A DNA stretch of 64,000 bases from Auriscalpium vulgare (lineage: Eukaryota > Basidiomycota > Agaricomycetes > Russulales > Auriscalpiaceae), in the NCBI GenBank assembly GCA_019915015.1, contig JAHBBC010000016.1, forward strand, positions 1,263,383-1,327,382. The letters run 5' to 3'. The notes under the pieces were generated by a model, which saw nothing but the letters and a program-made list of their open reading frames with translations, had not been told where the DNA came from and made no database searches. The position numbers and the translations under genes were made by a program. Each line of letters starts with the position of its first letter. Positions within the stretch are counted from its first letter, which is position 1. Shown here piece by piece: positions 35,381 through 47,643 of this stretch.

Positions 35381-37393
35381 CTAGTAGATCGGCACCGCTA
35401 CAGCTTTCTGGCTGCTGACGGCGAACGGAGCACCGTGATGCACGGCGATGAGCTTCCACCCGCCCCTTTCAAGCAGCTCTCGTATTTGCGTCACAGTCCT
35501 CTCCTGGGCATTGAACAGACCCAGCATCTGACAAAGAAGTTTCGTAGCTGCAAAATGAGGGAGATGGGGGAAGTGCGCACCTGGAGATCAGTGTAGTACG
35601 AAATCAAGCTGGCATGGCCCATGTTGGGAAGGAGAGGCGCAGGTGGGGTAGGCAAGAGTGCCCCGGGGATCTCCTTTGCAGCCTCCTCTTCGCAAGCGTA
35701 TGACATTATCTGGTCGATGACGATGAGCTGGGTTTCGGGCTTCGCGACCTCCCGAAGGTGGCGCAGGATTTGGACGCAGTAGTCGTCGGGCCAGTCGTGA
35801 AGGATCATGCGGATGAAGTAAACGTCGGCTTCCTTCACAGGCTGGGGGTCGAAGAAGTTGTGCACTGTTATAAGTTCAGGATGTCGGCCAGCAGGACGCT
35901 ATTGAAAAAAAGAGACCATACCCTGCAGCTCAACGAGCTTCGACTGTAGTGCTTCCGGAAGGTTCTCGTCCCAGAACTGAGATTGTTTTTAGCGAATTTT
36001 CGACACTAGATAATGTTGGAGGTATACCTTGGCCGCATTTTCGACGACAGGTGCACGGTCCTGGACGATGTAATGAAGGTGCTTGTGTTTCTTCGCAAGC
36101 GTAAGAGACTGTGACCCGACGCCTCCGCCGACATCGACAACCAAAGACCCTTGCTTGAGACCCTCCCAGTCGAAGCCTATCACAACGATTAGCGCTGCCT
36201 TATGGTGAGACTGCGCCAGATGAGTAGAGACCTTCCAGGATCGCGTTGGGCGGCGTCATGTTCTTGACGCCGTCCATCGCACTGCCGAACCTCGCCAACC
36301 GGAACTCGTTTCCTGGCTTCTCAAAGAACTGCCACATATCGTCATCGGTATTGAAAGCCTTCTTGAAAGAAGCCTTTTCCGTGGTTTCACTGAAGGCAGT
36401 TTCCGGATCCAGCATGGTTTCGGTGAGGTAAGACGACGACTTGAAGGCTTCATCGAGACTACATCACGTCAATGTCTGAAGAGGAGGTAATCTGAAGGAC
36501 CTTACACGTGTCCTAGGGTTGCGGTAAATCCTAGAGTTCCCTCGAACCTGGTTACAGGACTACATTTGCGTTGTCCTTAGCACGAGACACAAAGGAATGA
36601 AGTTGTGACTTGCCTGCCAACGATAGAATCCACAGGCTTCCCACAGTCAAGAAGGGAGGAGAGTCTGTTCTGCGCAAACACATCCGGAGACACCTCGACG
36701 AAGACGTGGTTTGTGGCGAGTACACGCAAGACGCGGGCTGCGTCGCCGAAAACAGTTGGTAAGGTGAAGAAGCATGCGTGCGGAGCCACGCACCGAGCTT
36801 CTTGGGGTCTACATTTGCAGGCTTCGCGATATCTTTGACATGTAGCCCCTACGGACAAGTTGAGATGATGTCCGGCAAGAATCTTTATGGTACCGACCTG
36901 CGTGCCCGCATCCCGCAGAATCTCGGCCACATGAGCATCCACTGCGGTTCTGATAGCAGTCGAAACGTGGAACTGTAGCAATGGCGACATTCATCAATAG
37001 ACTTTCAATGGTAGACCAGACGAGCCCGTGCCTGCATTGTATAACTTAAAACCGTCAGCGCCGGCGGACGGACCAGAGTTGTAATTTGCGCCGCCGCGGC
37101 GGTAATCAGAGCTCCCGCCGCCACGACTTCGGGTAAGTTGCGCGCAGCCTCGGTATCTGGGCTGAAAGGTGTGGCGGGAGATGGGAACTCAAGGGCATGG
37201 GCTTTGACGGCGTCGTCAATCTGTTCGATTGACGTCTGGATGATGCTCGAGAGAGCTTTCAGTTCCTCTATCCTGAAGTCAGTAGAGGTCAGAGGCGGCG
37301 TGCGTTATTCGGCCGAGACGGCGTACGTGCCTAATCAGGGAGTCAGACACACATGGCAAAGTCAGTGAACAGGGAGTCTAAGTACTCACTCAT
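35381..37393 (-). CDS. Family-2 O-methyltransferase, SAM-dependent (copy 1)
   Basis: Transfers a methyl group from S-adenosylmethionine to a hydroxyl of a small aromatic or polyketide-like substrate. The start is ATGA at 37393-37390, then a 4-nt microexon (37330-37327), then the body from 37272, giving MSTIEELKALSSIIQTSIEQ. A dimerisation and winged-helix part follows (EVVAAGALITAAAAQITTLV, VDAHVAEILRDAG). The methyltransferase fold has motif I LVVDVGGGVGSQSLTLAKKH, VQDRAPVVENA, and the catalytic-base motif IRMILHDWPDDYC, then LIVIDQIMSYACEEEA and NAQERTVTQIRELLERGGWK. The stop is TAG at 35381-35383. At least nine introns. Closely related in sequence and intron plan to the next gene at 38198. 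Confidence 0.92.
37327..37330 (-). other. 4-nt microexon of O-methyltransferase copy 1
   Basis: GCAC, flanked by GTGAGT...GATTAG (37389-37331, 59 nt) and GTACGC...CTTCAG (37326-37273, 54 nt). It is needed to bring ATG A into phase with the following G ATA GAG, making Met-Ser-Thr-Ile-Glu. The same arrangement occurs in copy 2. Confidence 0.8.
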
Positions 37394-37448
37394 AACTAGC
37401 TGCCAGGAGAGCCGAAAGGTGGTTGGGTGAAAATGTGATTCATTCGCG

Positions 37449-37456
37449 CTTATATA
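37449..37456 (-). promoter_or_regulatory. TATA box of O-methyltransferase copy 1
   Basis: TATATAAG on the minus strand, about 55-60 bases before the start codon at 37393. Confidence 0.55.
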
Positions 37457-38197
37457 CTTAGCGTACGACCCCCTGCGAAGACCTTGATAGCAATCTATTC
37501 CCTAAGACATGATTGGCATATCCGACTCGGCTCGACCGCTGCAGACGTGAACATGATAGTCAGCCGACGATGTACGTTAGGTCAAGGTACGATGAAAGAG
37601 CCGCGCGCTCGCTCACAGCCCCACTACGTAATGGCGATGGAGTCAGGTCATCGGATAGGTTTGCCTGGATGATAAAAACCAACAAGAATGCGTTAAGCAC
37701 GTAGTGCGGACGAGCTGACGCGTTCATCGCGAAAGGCAGGAGAGCTCGTGGATCAATGCAAGCGATTTCGGCTAACGCCGAAGCCTCATGCGCGCCGCGG
37801 ACACCTGAACGCCGACTGGTGCTGATAGCACCTAGTCGCCGGCTGGTACAAAACGTACTGTTCGCCAAAGAGGTCCAGGAAGGTCCACGTTCCTGGCGAA
37901 GTTTGGGTCAGGATCTGAGCCGATGCCGTTGGCAGCAGCGGTTGTCTTCAATCTGCTCCCGGAGCGAATGAGACACGAGTTACGTTGTGTAGATCTGCTT
38001 CGACTTTAGAATTCAGTGCGTGGCGCAGTTGGAAGATCCCATCATGTCAGGCTAGCTCACCACGACCTTTCCATGAGTCCTTACTTCGAATAAAGGGAGA
38101 CACCGATCCGGTCGTAATCTGATGCACATCATCGGCTAGAACGCACAGTAGAAGACGAACGGGATAACATCATTAACCAAAAGATACAGCATGCGTG
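37457..38197. other. 740-bp spacer between the two O-methyltransferases
   Basis: I see no gene. It holds the upstream region of copy 1 and the downstream region of copy 2. Confidence 0.5.
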
Positions 38198-40204
38198 TTA
38201 GACGGGCACGGCAATAGTCTTCTGCGTGCTGAATCCGAAGTGAGCTGCCCCATGGTTCACGGCGGTGATTTTCCATCCTCCTTGCGCGAGGAGCTCCTTG
38301 GCTTGCGTCAGCGTCCTTTCTTGGGCATTAAAGAGGCCGAGCATCTATTATGCGTATTCGTCATTTACATCCTAGCGAAGCATCGACAAAATCGCACCTG
38401 ATGGTCCGTGCAATACGAGATAAGGCTCGCGTGTCCCAGATTGGGAAGAAGAGGCGCCGGGGGAGGAGGATGGACCGCGCCGGGGATGTCTTTCACAGTA
38501 TCTTCGTCGCAGGCATAAGACATGATTTGGTCGACGACGACAAGACGTGTGTCCACCGTTGCCGCTGCCCGCAGGTGACGCAGGATCTTAACGCAATAGT
38601 CATCGGACCAGTCGTGGAGAATCATGCGAATCAAGAATACAGCTGCGGTCGTGACCGGTTGCGGGTCGAAGAAGCTGTGGGCTGCTCGAGTAAGGCTATG
38701 TCCAAGAAATGCGGAGGATGATTTACCTTGGAGTTGAACTTGCTTGGACTCGATTGCGCCTGGAAGCTGTTGATTCCAGTACTACAATCAAACAATACAC
38801 GGTCACTGTGAGGACCAGCAGGCTTGTACAGACGCATGAAGACCTGCCTTGAGACCATTCTTGACGACAGCCTCTCGATCTTGGACAATGAAGTTGAGAT
38901 GTGGGTGGTTTTTCGCGAGTGTCAGGGAATGTGCGCCGATGCCTCCGCCGACATCAACGACCAAGGACCCCTCATTTAATCCACTCCAGTCGAAGCCTGC
39001 ATGTCGCTTTAGTCAGGCCGTTGGATTTGACAAGATGATATTGACAGACCTTCCAGGATAGCATTCAGAGGTGACATATTCTTGAAACCGTCCATAGCGC
39101 TTCCAAACCTGACTAGTCGATGCGCGTTCCCTGGACTCTCATACAATTGCCACATGTCTACATCCGTGTTGAATGCCTTGCTGAAGGCCGTCTGGTCTGG
39201 CCGTCCGGAAGCACCATTTACTGGGTCCAAAAGAGTCTCAGTGAGATAAGCAGATGCCTTGAAGGCTTCGTCTGTGCTAAGAAAAACGTGAGGCAGTAAC
39301 ATAGGAGCTTCAAAGTCAACTTACACGTGTCCTATGGTCGCTGTGACTCCCAAGGTACCCGTGAACCTCGTCTCGGGGCTAGAGAGACATCCTTCGATTA
39401 TTCAAAAAAATAGAAGTGGATAGATAGAATGATACCTCTTGATCATTGACTCCACGGACTTTCCGGAATCTAAAATGGACGAAAGCCTATTCTGTGCGAA
39501 CACGTCTGGGGATACCTCGCGGAAGACATGGGTTGTTGCGAGAAGGCGAAGGACACGAGCTAATATAGATCAGCTCAAGATGACTTTTACTTCCATTGCC
39601 CAGACCACGAACCAAGCTTCTTGAAGTCGGCGCCAGAATATTTCGCAATCGCTTCAGCGTGCAAGCCCTGTCGGCCTTATCAGAGATTGAATCTAGGATA
39701 AAGTAGGTTTCAAAGCTCACCTCTGGCCCTGCATCCCGAAGAATCTCTGCGACGTAGGCCTCCACCGCAGTTCCGATTGCTGTGGAGACGTGGAACTTCA
39801 CCCGGACAGTCAGCGGAGTCGTCAGTCGATAATTGAAAATGACTCGCCTGCATGGCGTAGTTCAACACCGTCATGGCCGGAGGGCGGACAATGCTAGTCA
39901 ACTGACCCGCTGCTGCGGTGATCAGAACTCCAGCAGCCACCACGTCCGGCAGCGCATATGCCGCTTCGGTCTCTGCGCTCACTGGAGCATCCAATAACGG
40001 CAGAGACAGCGATTGGGTCGAGGTCGCTTCTTCTATGCGCTGTATAGACGTTTGTATAATTTCCGACAGCGCTTTAAGCTGCTCTATCCTGCACTCGATG
40101 AGTTAGCTTTTTCTCGATGCAATCGACTCGACGTGGCGCCTACGTGCCTGAGCAAGCGGTCAGGATGCAATCGAACATACGAGCAAAACGATACACTTAC
40201 TCAT
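38198..40204 (-). CDS. Family-2 O-methyltransferase, SAM-dependent (copy 2)
   Basis: Tandem paralogue of the gene at 35381, in the same orientation and with the same exon plan, including the 4-nt second exon (40147-40144). The protein opens MSTIEQLKALSEIIQTSIQR and shows DVVAAGVLITAAAGQLTSIV, VEAYVAEILRDAG, motif I VVDVGGGIGAHSLTLAKNH, VQDREAVVKN, the catalytic motif IRMILHDWSDDYC and VVVDQIMSYACDEDT. It ends FSTQKTIAVPV before TAA (38198-38200). The differences from copy 1 lie mostly in substrate-contacting stretches and the C-terminus, so the pair may act on different positions or substrates. No break is seen. Confidence 0.92.
40144..40147 (-). other. 4-nt microexon of O-methyltransferase copy 2
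   Basis: GCAC, flanked by GTAAGT...CTCAG (40200-40148, 53 nt) and GTAGGC...GTGCAG (40143-40089, 55 nt). Same sequence and same phase role as in copy 1. Confidence 0.8.
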
Positions 40205-41089
40205 GACTGGAGTAGGATTGGTAGAAGTGGTATGATGAGGGGAGTTAGCAGCAGTGTGGCCGGCCAACTTCATTAAGTAAACTTGGCGTAGAGGCGTACA
40301 ATATTCGGAACACTGAACTGAGACCGAAGGTGGATAATGGCATCTTTGATGGCGATCGCAGGCAGTCGCCAACTGACATGTGTCTGCAGGCTTCCATGGG
40401 GTCACACTGACAGATCATAGGTGGCAGATATGTGTAGCACTTCATCTGGCCATGGCCAGCCGTTCACCACGACAGAGATTCTTGGGTTCAAAAAAACGGT
40501 AGAAGAGCGGGTGTTAGTACTTTGAGACAGGTATTCACCTCATGCGCCCGGGCTGGAGAGCAAAAAATCGGGCTTCAGAGTAGAGAGTATGCAGAGCGCG
40601 GTGTCCTCGGCGTTGCTGTGCTGCTCCGTGGTTATCGACAGCATCAACATAAAGGAAGATACCAACGGCTCGCAGCGAGCTTTGAACACCGAAAATGTAT
40701 GCAAGGAATAATCGTGAATCTACGCGGCAGCAAATGGGTGATCGCCGCTCTATAGGCGCTGTAGACGGCAGAAGATTCTGCGGGGTGTTGTTTGGCGAGC
40801 CACCCAGTCCAGGACCATCAACAAGCATGTCCTACAAAGATGTACACGGTCGCCTAGCATCGCCGAGTTTACCTAGGCGCAGAGCTGGCGGTTCGGACGA
40901 TTCATAGAATACAGTCACCGCTGCTCTATGTGACTAGGGCAGCAGTCCAGTCCCATAGTAGAACGTCGACGTCGAAAAACTCTTTGCATTTACTCAACGA
41001 GAGTGCACCTAGCTTCCGTGAGTTCAGCACGTCAGCCTGCTTCAATATACGATGTGGACAAGACTCGCTTATGAATGATTAATGACACA
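40205..41089. other. 885-bp spacer upstream of O-methyltransferase copy 2
   Basis: I see no gene. It contains the promoter side of copy 2 and the 3' flank of DBP4. Confidence 0.5.
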
Positions 41090-43878
41090 TCATCTTCGCC
41101 GGAGCAGCCGAAGAGCGAACTCCTCCTCGTCCTCGATATCCGACCCCGTTCCGTTTGATGCCGGTGCCGGCTTTGCGGTCCTTGTCCGCTTTGGGGGCGG
41201 CGCGACTGGCTCGTCATCCGACGCGGACGGGAGGTCAAAGTCCGGTGATACATATCCATCGTCTTCGTCCAGCGGTGCAATGATTGGTCCGGCAACGTCG
41301 TCATCCACCTAGAAAATAAATGAATAAGCTGGAGCAGGATGAACGAGAGCAGACGCACTTCGTTCTCGCGATCCTTCCGTTTCCGCTTCTTTTCCCTCTT
41401 CTTGTCCTTCGCCTCTTCTTTATCCCGAAGATCCGCCGCCTGCAAACGCCCCTTCTCATCCTCCACAAACCGTCTTCCCGCCTCCAGTACGACTGTCTTC
41501 TCAGAGCCGAACACCTCATCTACATCGCGCATCTCGTACATCTCGTGTGCGTTCCCATCATCGTCAAACACGAGGCGCTGCGGCGCGCCCTTGAACTTGA
41601 GCATAGCACGTTTGCTCTTTCCCATCTTCTCCTTGCGCTTGGAAAGATTCTCAGATGTGGGAAGAGCGGGTTCGTCACCGGGAAGTGCGTGATTGGCGCG
41701 TGCGAGGGTCAGGAAGTCGTCGTCGGAGCCGTCGGGGTCGGAATCGACTAGCTTGGTGTAGTGTTCGGACAGGATGTTTTGGTTTTTACGCTCGAACATG
41801 CGGTCGTACTTTGTGCGTACACGGTTGACCTATGGAGTAGTCTTATTGAGACCGACAGTAATTCAAGATGCTGGAGCACATACCTTGTCCGGCTGCGCCG
41901 ACGTCTTATTTCTTTCACCATCCGCGCTTGACTCTTCTGACGAACTCCCAGCCCCTTCCTCCTCGTCTTCACCACTTTCCTCCTCATCAGTCTCCGCTAC
42001 AGCCCTGCGCTGCTCGTTGGCAACTTCAGCGTCGAGCTCGGCGACCGCCCTTGACGCATTCTTTCGACCCTTAGCTTGCTCCCGACTTAGGAATTTTATC
42101 TTCGGGGCACCTGGCAGCCCAAGAGACACAGCGTACGCCTCCACGGGGAGCTCGGCAAGCTTGAATATCGACTTGTCTTTTTGTAGGTGGATTGATCGCA
42201 GGTATGACACAAAAGCCTTAGGTGAACGTCAATATCTGCGCGCGGCGTATGCGATACTTCACGCACCCTTTGAGCCAGGTATTTGATATCCGGATCTTGG
42301 AAAGCGAGATTCTGCAACTGGTTTTGGATGCTGTGCGTCTTGCTGTTCTTGATCTTGATGGAAGCAACTTTGACACCGCGCTTCTCCAACGCAGCTTTCA
42401 TCCCTTCCTCTTCGCTGGGTAGGAGGAATAGAAGACCCTTCCCGTTGCTTTCGTACCGCGCTGTTCTCCCCACCCGATGAACGTAGGTCTCCGCGTCCTC
42501 CGGCGCATCAACTTGCAAGACCCAGTTCACAGAGGGGAAGTCCAAACCCCGCGCAGCAATATCCGTCGCAAAGAGCACGGCGTGTTGCATTTTCGTGAAC
42601 CGGTTAAACGTCTGCAGGCGCGTCATCTGCTTCTGCTTGCCGTATAGATGGAGCAGTGGCACGCCCGGATGCATGCGCTTGAAAGTTTCGAACCCAAAGC
42701 GCACTTGTTTCGAACTCGACATAAACACGATCGTCTTGCTCTGCAGGTGTGATTTAATGAAGCTCCACAGGACGTCGAGCTTCTTGTCGAGTTCGCACAC
42801 AACATAATGCTGCTCGAGGCCCTTGGGGATGGCCAGGTGATGTGCCGCGGATGGGTCGTTGGAGGAGGGATCTGTGGGCTCGGCCGCGACGTCGGAGCTG
42901 ACGGAGATGGGGTCGTGCAGGGAAAGACGAGCCAGATCAGAAACAGACTGAGTCTGCGTGGCAGAGAACAGCAGCGTCTGCCGTGTTTTGGGAAGATGGG
43001 ACAACAGGGCAGTAAGGGTACGAGAGAAGCCCATGTCGAGAATGCGATCTGCTTCGTCGAGGACTGAAAGGACGGTCAGAGTTGCCTCAGATCGAAGGAC
43101 ATTGCACACACACCTAGCACCTGCAGATTGTCACTGTCAAATCCGTATGTCTGATCCATGTGCTGCAGTAGACGTCCCGGTGTTGCAACCAAGATGTTCA
43201 TCCTGGAAAGTCGTTCCCGTTCGTCCTTCAAGTTCTTTCCTCCTATCACTAAGCCAGCGGAGAAACTGTGATAACCGCCTATTGACCTCAGCACTTCGAA
43301 AATCTGGACGGCCTATCCACAGCGTATGAGCTTCTTCTCCTGCAAGATATCAAATCATAACATACGAGCTCACGAGTAGGAGAGATGATGAGGGCGCCCA
43401 GGCCATCTTGTGGACCCCATTTTCTTCGGTACAAGATCTCGAGGACAGGAATGAGGAAGGCAAGCGTTTTACCGCTACCTGTTCGAGCGGCACCAAGAAC
43501 GTCCTTGCCTTTGAGAGAGACAGGAAGGCTTTGGGCCTGGATTTCAGTCATGTCAACGAAGAAAGCTTTCTTGAGACCTGCCACCGTAAGCTCGTCGGGC
43601 GGCGCGAAGACCAAACGTAGGGCGCACCTCTCTTCGTCATGTCTGACAGCGGCAGGTCGGAAAATAACTTTAGATCTGGAGGTGAAATCTTACGATACAA
43701 AACGGTAAGCGTATGACTGGAATACCCTAGAAAAACGCACATATTCCTGGGCATCCCGTTCTAGAGCTTCAACCTGCTGTTTCTCTGTGAGCCTCTTGAC
43801 TTTGGACGAATGGACCGAGTGCGCGTGTTTCCTTTTAGACTTCTGTCGAGGTTGAGAGGGACCAGCTTGGAGAGACAT
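41090..43878 (-). CDS. DBP4: DEAD-box ATP-dependent RNA helicase DBP4/HCA4 (DDX10)
   Basis: A nucleolar helicase for early 18S rRNA processing, acting with the U14 snoRNA. The start at 43878 opens [20 protein letters not shown]. Helicase motifs follow in order: Q motif region [20 protein letters not shown], motif [10 protein letters not shown], Ia [14 protein letters not shown], motif [15 protein letters not shown], motif [41 protein letters not shown] and [16 protein letters not shown]10/DBP4-type C-terminus follows, with [20 protein letters not shown], long acidic runs ([16 protein letters not shown]) and a Lys/Arg-rich segment. The [16 protein letters not shown] string and this tail separate it from other DEAD-box proteins. 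Stop TGA at 41090-41092. Intact. Confidence 0.93.
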
Positions 43879-44164
43879 TGTGAGAGTTGCGAGGACGGAA
43901 AGGGTGATCAAGCTCAGTGAGTTCACTGTTACTCGGAGTAGAACCGTAAAATGAGTCGGCCCGGGGAAGAGCGCCTACATAATGAGCGCTTATGCTGCTG
44001 CACCGCGACTCCTGTCCTCTCCTGTCAGCTCTCGCAGACTCCGCGCCAAGTGTCTTGCAGCTCGCAGATGCAATAGCCAAATACTTACTTATCTTTTCAA
44101 GCTGGCGCAGCGCGGCTACCAACTCCAGCCCCTGCACCCCGGTGCCAACGTCGCGACCCTTGTT
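43879..44164. promoter_or_regulatory. Divergent upstream region of DBP4 and BTN1
   Basis: 286 bases separate the two start codons. No TATA box is evident. Both genes are housekeeping-type. Confidence 0.45.
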
Positions 44165-46255
44165 ATGCCTTCAACGCTCGACGACCAGGATGCGCTGGAT
44201 CGTGGAGACTTCGGCCAGGAGGAATCCAGACAGCTGATTTTCGATACAGATGGCACACATATGCAGGATGTGAGATCTGCAGGTGAGTCCTTCATGATCT
44301 TCACGGGAGGCATCAGGCGGCCCATGTAATCCTCGACCATCATGCAGTCGTCCACTTTCCCCCCTCCACTCTGCATTCCTGAAAGATGCATCAGTGTGGC
44401 ATTTGGAAAGCTACTGACGTTCACACAGATCAACGACGAAGCTTTCTACGTCTCGGCGCCTCTTTCTTTCTCTTTGGACTAATCAATAATGGTAAGTTGT
44501 ACTCAATTTTTCTCAGAAGTTGTATGTTGAACGCCTCCATTAAATTTATAAGTACTCTACGTTATAATCCTATCCGCCGCACTTGACCTTGTCCCGCCAT
44601 CCACGCCGAAAGGCATAATCGCGTTTTGCAACATCACTCCCTCACTCATTGTCAAGGCTGGCTGGCCGTACATACTCAAGGGCAGGATACGCTACGTGAA
44701 GCGTCTTGTAGGTTGCTGCTTTCTGAGTGTCGCAGGCATGATTGTGAGTGCAGGTTTCCTGTCTCTTCGCACATAGATGTATTACTGAAGGCGCGACAGG
44801 TTGTGGCAGGTTTTGACAGCCTACTTATGAGGCTGCTAGGGATATGTCTCTCGTCTTTCTCTTCAGGTACGTAAACCTTTGCTCGTCGTGTTTCGCAATG
44901 TGCTCAGAACTGCATGATCCTCAGGGCTAGGAGAATTGACCTTCCTTCAGCTCTCCACGACGTACCACCCACCGTCCGTCGCCGGCCACAGTGTTGGATA
45001 CTTTGCATCCGGCACAGGCGCTGCGGGCCTCGTCGGCGCGTTTCTATGGTGGGAGATCCGCGGTCTGGGCGTCCGCCTGGGCGTTGGTATCTCCGCAGTG
45101 AGCATCGCCCGCCATCTCTGATCGTCATCATCAGAACTCACCTTCGTATAGATACTGCCCTTCGTCAGCCCTCTGACCTATGTCTTCCTCCTGCCCCGTC
45201 CGGAATTTTTTTCTTCGGGGGGACTGCCCGACGGTGACGCGCCATTGACGGCTTCGTACACCCCACTGCCGGTGTCTGAAGTTGAGGAAACGGGCCCTGA
45301 GGCATCGGACGTGCCTCAGAAGGCCCGCGTTACTCTTTCGATATCGGAAAAGTGGAAGCTCGCGAAGCCGCTGCTAATGCGATACATGTTTCCTCTATGT
45401 GTGTACTCGTTTGGAATCATCCATTCTCACAGCTGATGAATAACTTCCTAGTATGTGTTTATCTGGTAACGACCCAATTACTTACCTAAGTGAGAGAATG
45501 GTGATACTGACGAACGACCTTAGTTTGAGTACACTATCAATCAGGTACGCAGCTGATCATATCTGGACACCACCTCCTCGATGACTCAATCATGTCTTTA
45601 CAGGGTATCGCACCAACCCTCTTATACCCCGTCCCATCCTCCGACAACTACCCACTTCTTAGCCACGTTATCCACTCCATTCGAGACTACTATCCGCTGT
45701 GGCAGGTGTGCTATCTCTTCCGCGCTTCCCTTCGCATTCTCGCTCAATAGGCTCGTAGCTTGTCTACCAAAGCACGGTTTTCCTATCGCGTTCCTCTATC
45801 TCGCTCGGTCTCCCGCCACTCCCCGCACGTCTTATCTACTTGCCTGCCGTCATACAAGGTTGCATCCTCGCGACGCTCGCCTATGAAGCAGCCGTCGGAA
45901 TCTTCTCCGATTCCTCAGAGGGCCTCAGTATCGTGCTTGTGTTCACGCTCATCAGCATTGAAGGCGTCTGTGGCGGGCTCGCTTAGTGAGTCGAACCACT
46001 CGCTCTCATTCGTCGAGTCACTAATTCGCGTTGGCTATGGGCAGCGTGAATGTCTTTTATCGCGTCAACCAGGAGCAACTGAACCCAAGCGTTGACTCCG
46101 AGCGCGCGAAGCAGGAGAAGGAGTTCAAGATTGGGTCGATCGGCCTTTCTGATGGGCTAGGCATCCTTATGGCCTCTTTGCTGGCGGTGCCGACGGAGGT
46201 GGAGCTATGTAGGGCGCAAGTCAGCAGAGGGAAGATGCTGTGCAAGGGCCTATGA
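44165..46255 (+). CDS. BTN1: Battenin/CLN3 family vacuolar membrane protein BTN1
   Basis: A multi-pass vacuole/lysosome protein affecting pH and amino-acid balance; its human homologue is CLN3. I place the start at 44165 (MPSTLDDQDALDRGDFGQEE). Exon 1 ends TCTGCA G|GTGAGT and joins AT CAACGACGA to give DQRRSFLRLGASFFLFGLIN, then VLYVIILSAALDLVPPSTPK, GIIAFCNITPSLIVKAGWPY, LKGRIRYVKRLVGCCFLSVA, GLGELTFLQLSTTYH, GTGAAGLVGAFLWWEIRGLG, PFVSPLTYVFLLP, FEYTINQGIAPTLLYPVP, HSIRDYYPLWQ, GLPPLPARLIYLPAVIQG, and EGVCGGLAYVNVFYRVN. These match the family along its whole length, with roughly eleven membrane segments. A short intron between LLCVYL and FEYTIN was needed. Ends near QVSRGKMLCKGL. Confidence 0.93.
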
Positions 46256-46386
46256 CTGGACGGTGGGCTGGAATCCGTCTTTCCTAATAGAGCGACGTCC
46301 TGGGTTAAATGTGGCACCTCAAAACTTGTCTATAATAACTCCCTTGCAGGGACTCCCTCTAGAGAGCGTAGTACTCGACCGACAAA

Positions 46387-47301
46387 TCAAAGTCCGAAGC
46401 GAGATCGGAGAGTAGCGAGTGCGCCCGATTTCTTCCCAGCCACCGTTTCCTGCGGACGAAGGGGTGACAGGCGTTTCTTGAAGGTGTCAACTGGTGAGGG
46501 TTCGTCCCTGTCATCGTCGTCCATCGGCTCCCCTCTCCGTCCTAGGGTCTTCTTCAGCAGCCTGCTCGACCTTGAGGCTGTGATTTTGTTGGCCAACGCC
46601 CCGTGATTTAGCTCCTGCACCCTCCCCACCAGCGCGTGCAGCTCATCCAGGATGCGCTTGAAGTCCTCGCTGCGCTGCTCAAGCTTCCCGATCTCCTCCC
46701 GGAGGCGCTCAAATACGGCATCGCTTTCGCGCCGCATCACAGTGGCGGACGGGACAGTTTCCGTGGGAATGAGCATGTCCAGCCAGGCGTCTTTGGTGTA
46801 GCGGTTCCACTCCTCCACGTGCATGTGCCGCGTCACTTCTCCGATGCTGATGCGCTCCCGGAAGACGATAAACATCTGGAGGTATGTTGCGAGCTGGGGT
46901 ACGTCCGCGCTGTGGGCTGCAACGTCGCAGGCCATGATGATACGCGATAACGTCTGCGGCGAAAGATGTCAGCCACCCCGGACACCTGCGCAGGCGCGGA
47001 GACATACCTTCAGCTCGAAGTACATGTGATCCCTGATCTTGGCAAAGAGGTAGTGCCGGAACTCATAGTACTCCTTGTGCTCGGCGCTTCCGAACTGCTT
47101 CCACTCGGCGATGCGGAACTTGAGGTAGTGCAACTCGCGTTCCCATTCGACGAGCCGGGCTTTCAAGACGCGACCGCCCGCGGCGTGGAGCTCGCAGGAT
47201 GACGCTGAAGGGCGGCTAGAATATCTCAACATGTCACTGCGATGGTGGATGGAGTGCAGTCGATGAGTGGACTTTCGCAGCCGGAAGAGATATTTAGTCA
47301 T
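46387..47301 (-). CDS. Hypothetical protein with coiled coil
   Basis: Two exons. The first (from 47301) reads MTKYLFRLRKSTHRLHSIHH and contains a charged helical stretch (EWERELHYLKFRIAEWKQFG) and YYEFRHYLFAKIRDHMYFEL. A GTATGT donor near 47006 joins to the second exon (TLSRIIMACDVAAHSADVP, MFIVFRERISIGEVTRHMHV). The second half has a predicted coiled coil (FERLREEIGKLEQRSEDFKR) and a basic, Pro-containing tail ending RSRFGL. No signal peptide, membrane segment or catalytic motif. I do not recognise the family; the well-kept reading frame and composition support a real gene. Confidence 0.7.
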
Positions 47302-47643
47302 AGTTCGGTTTGAGACTGAAGTGACATGGTTATACGATCAAATCTATGCTCAAGCCGAATTTTCCATATAGCAGACCAGTTTTCAAGTACTGCAAGCACC
47401 ATCGCCATTTTGCCAGCGATGAGGCATCTGGCTGGGGGCCCGTCGACGGTCGTCTCTCCTTGTCTCTCGTGGCCTGAGCTCGCTGGGTTTGTTATTTTGT
47501 TATTTTCCCACGCCGCCGGGCCACTGGTCGCCACGATGTTACACTTGTACTTACGCCCACACCCTGGTCTCGAACTCCGCCCGCCTTCTAGGGAAGTGGC
47601 ACTGGCGTATCGTTCGCCCTGCCGTTGGGCTTTCCATTGGTAA
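47302..47643. other. 342-bp spacer
   Basis: Upstream of the coiled-coil gene and downstream of the SDR-like gene. Nothing recognisable. Confidence 0.4.
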
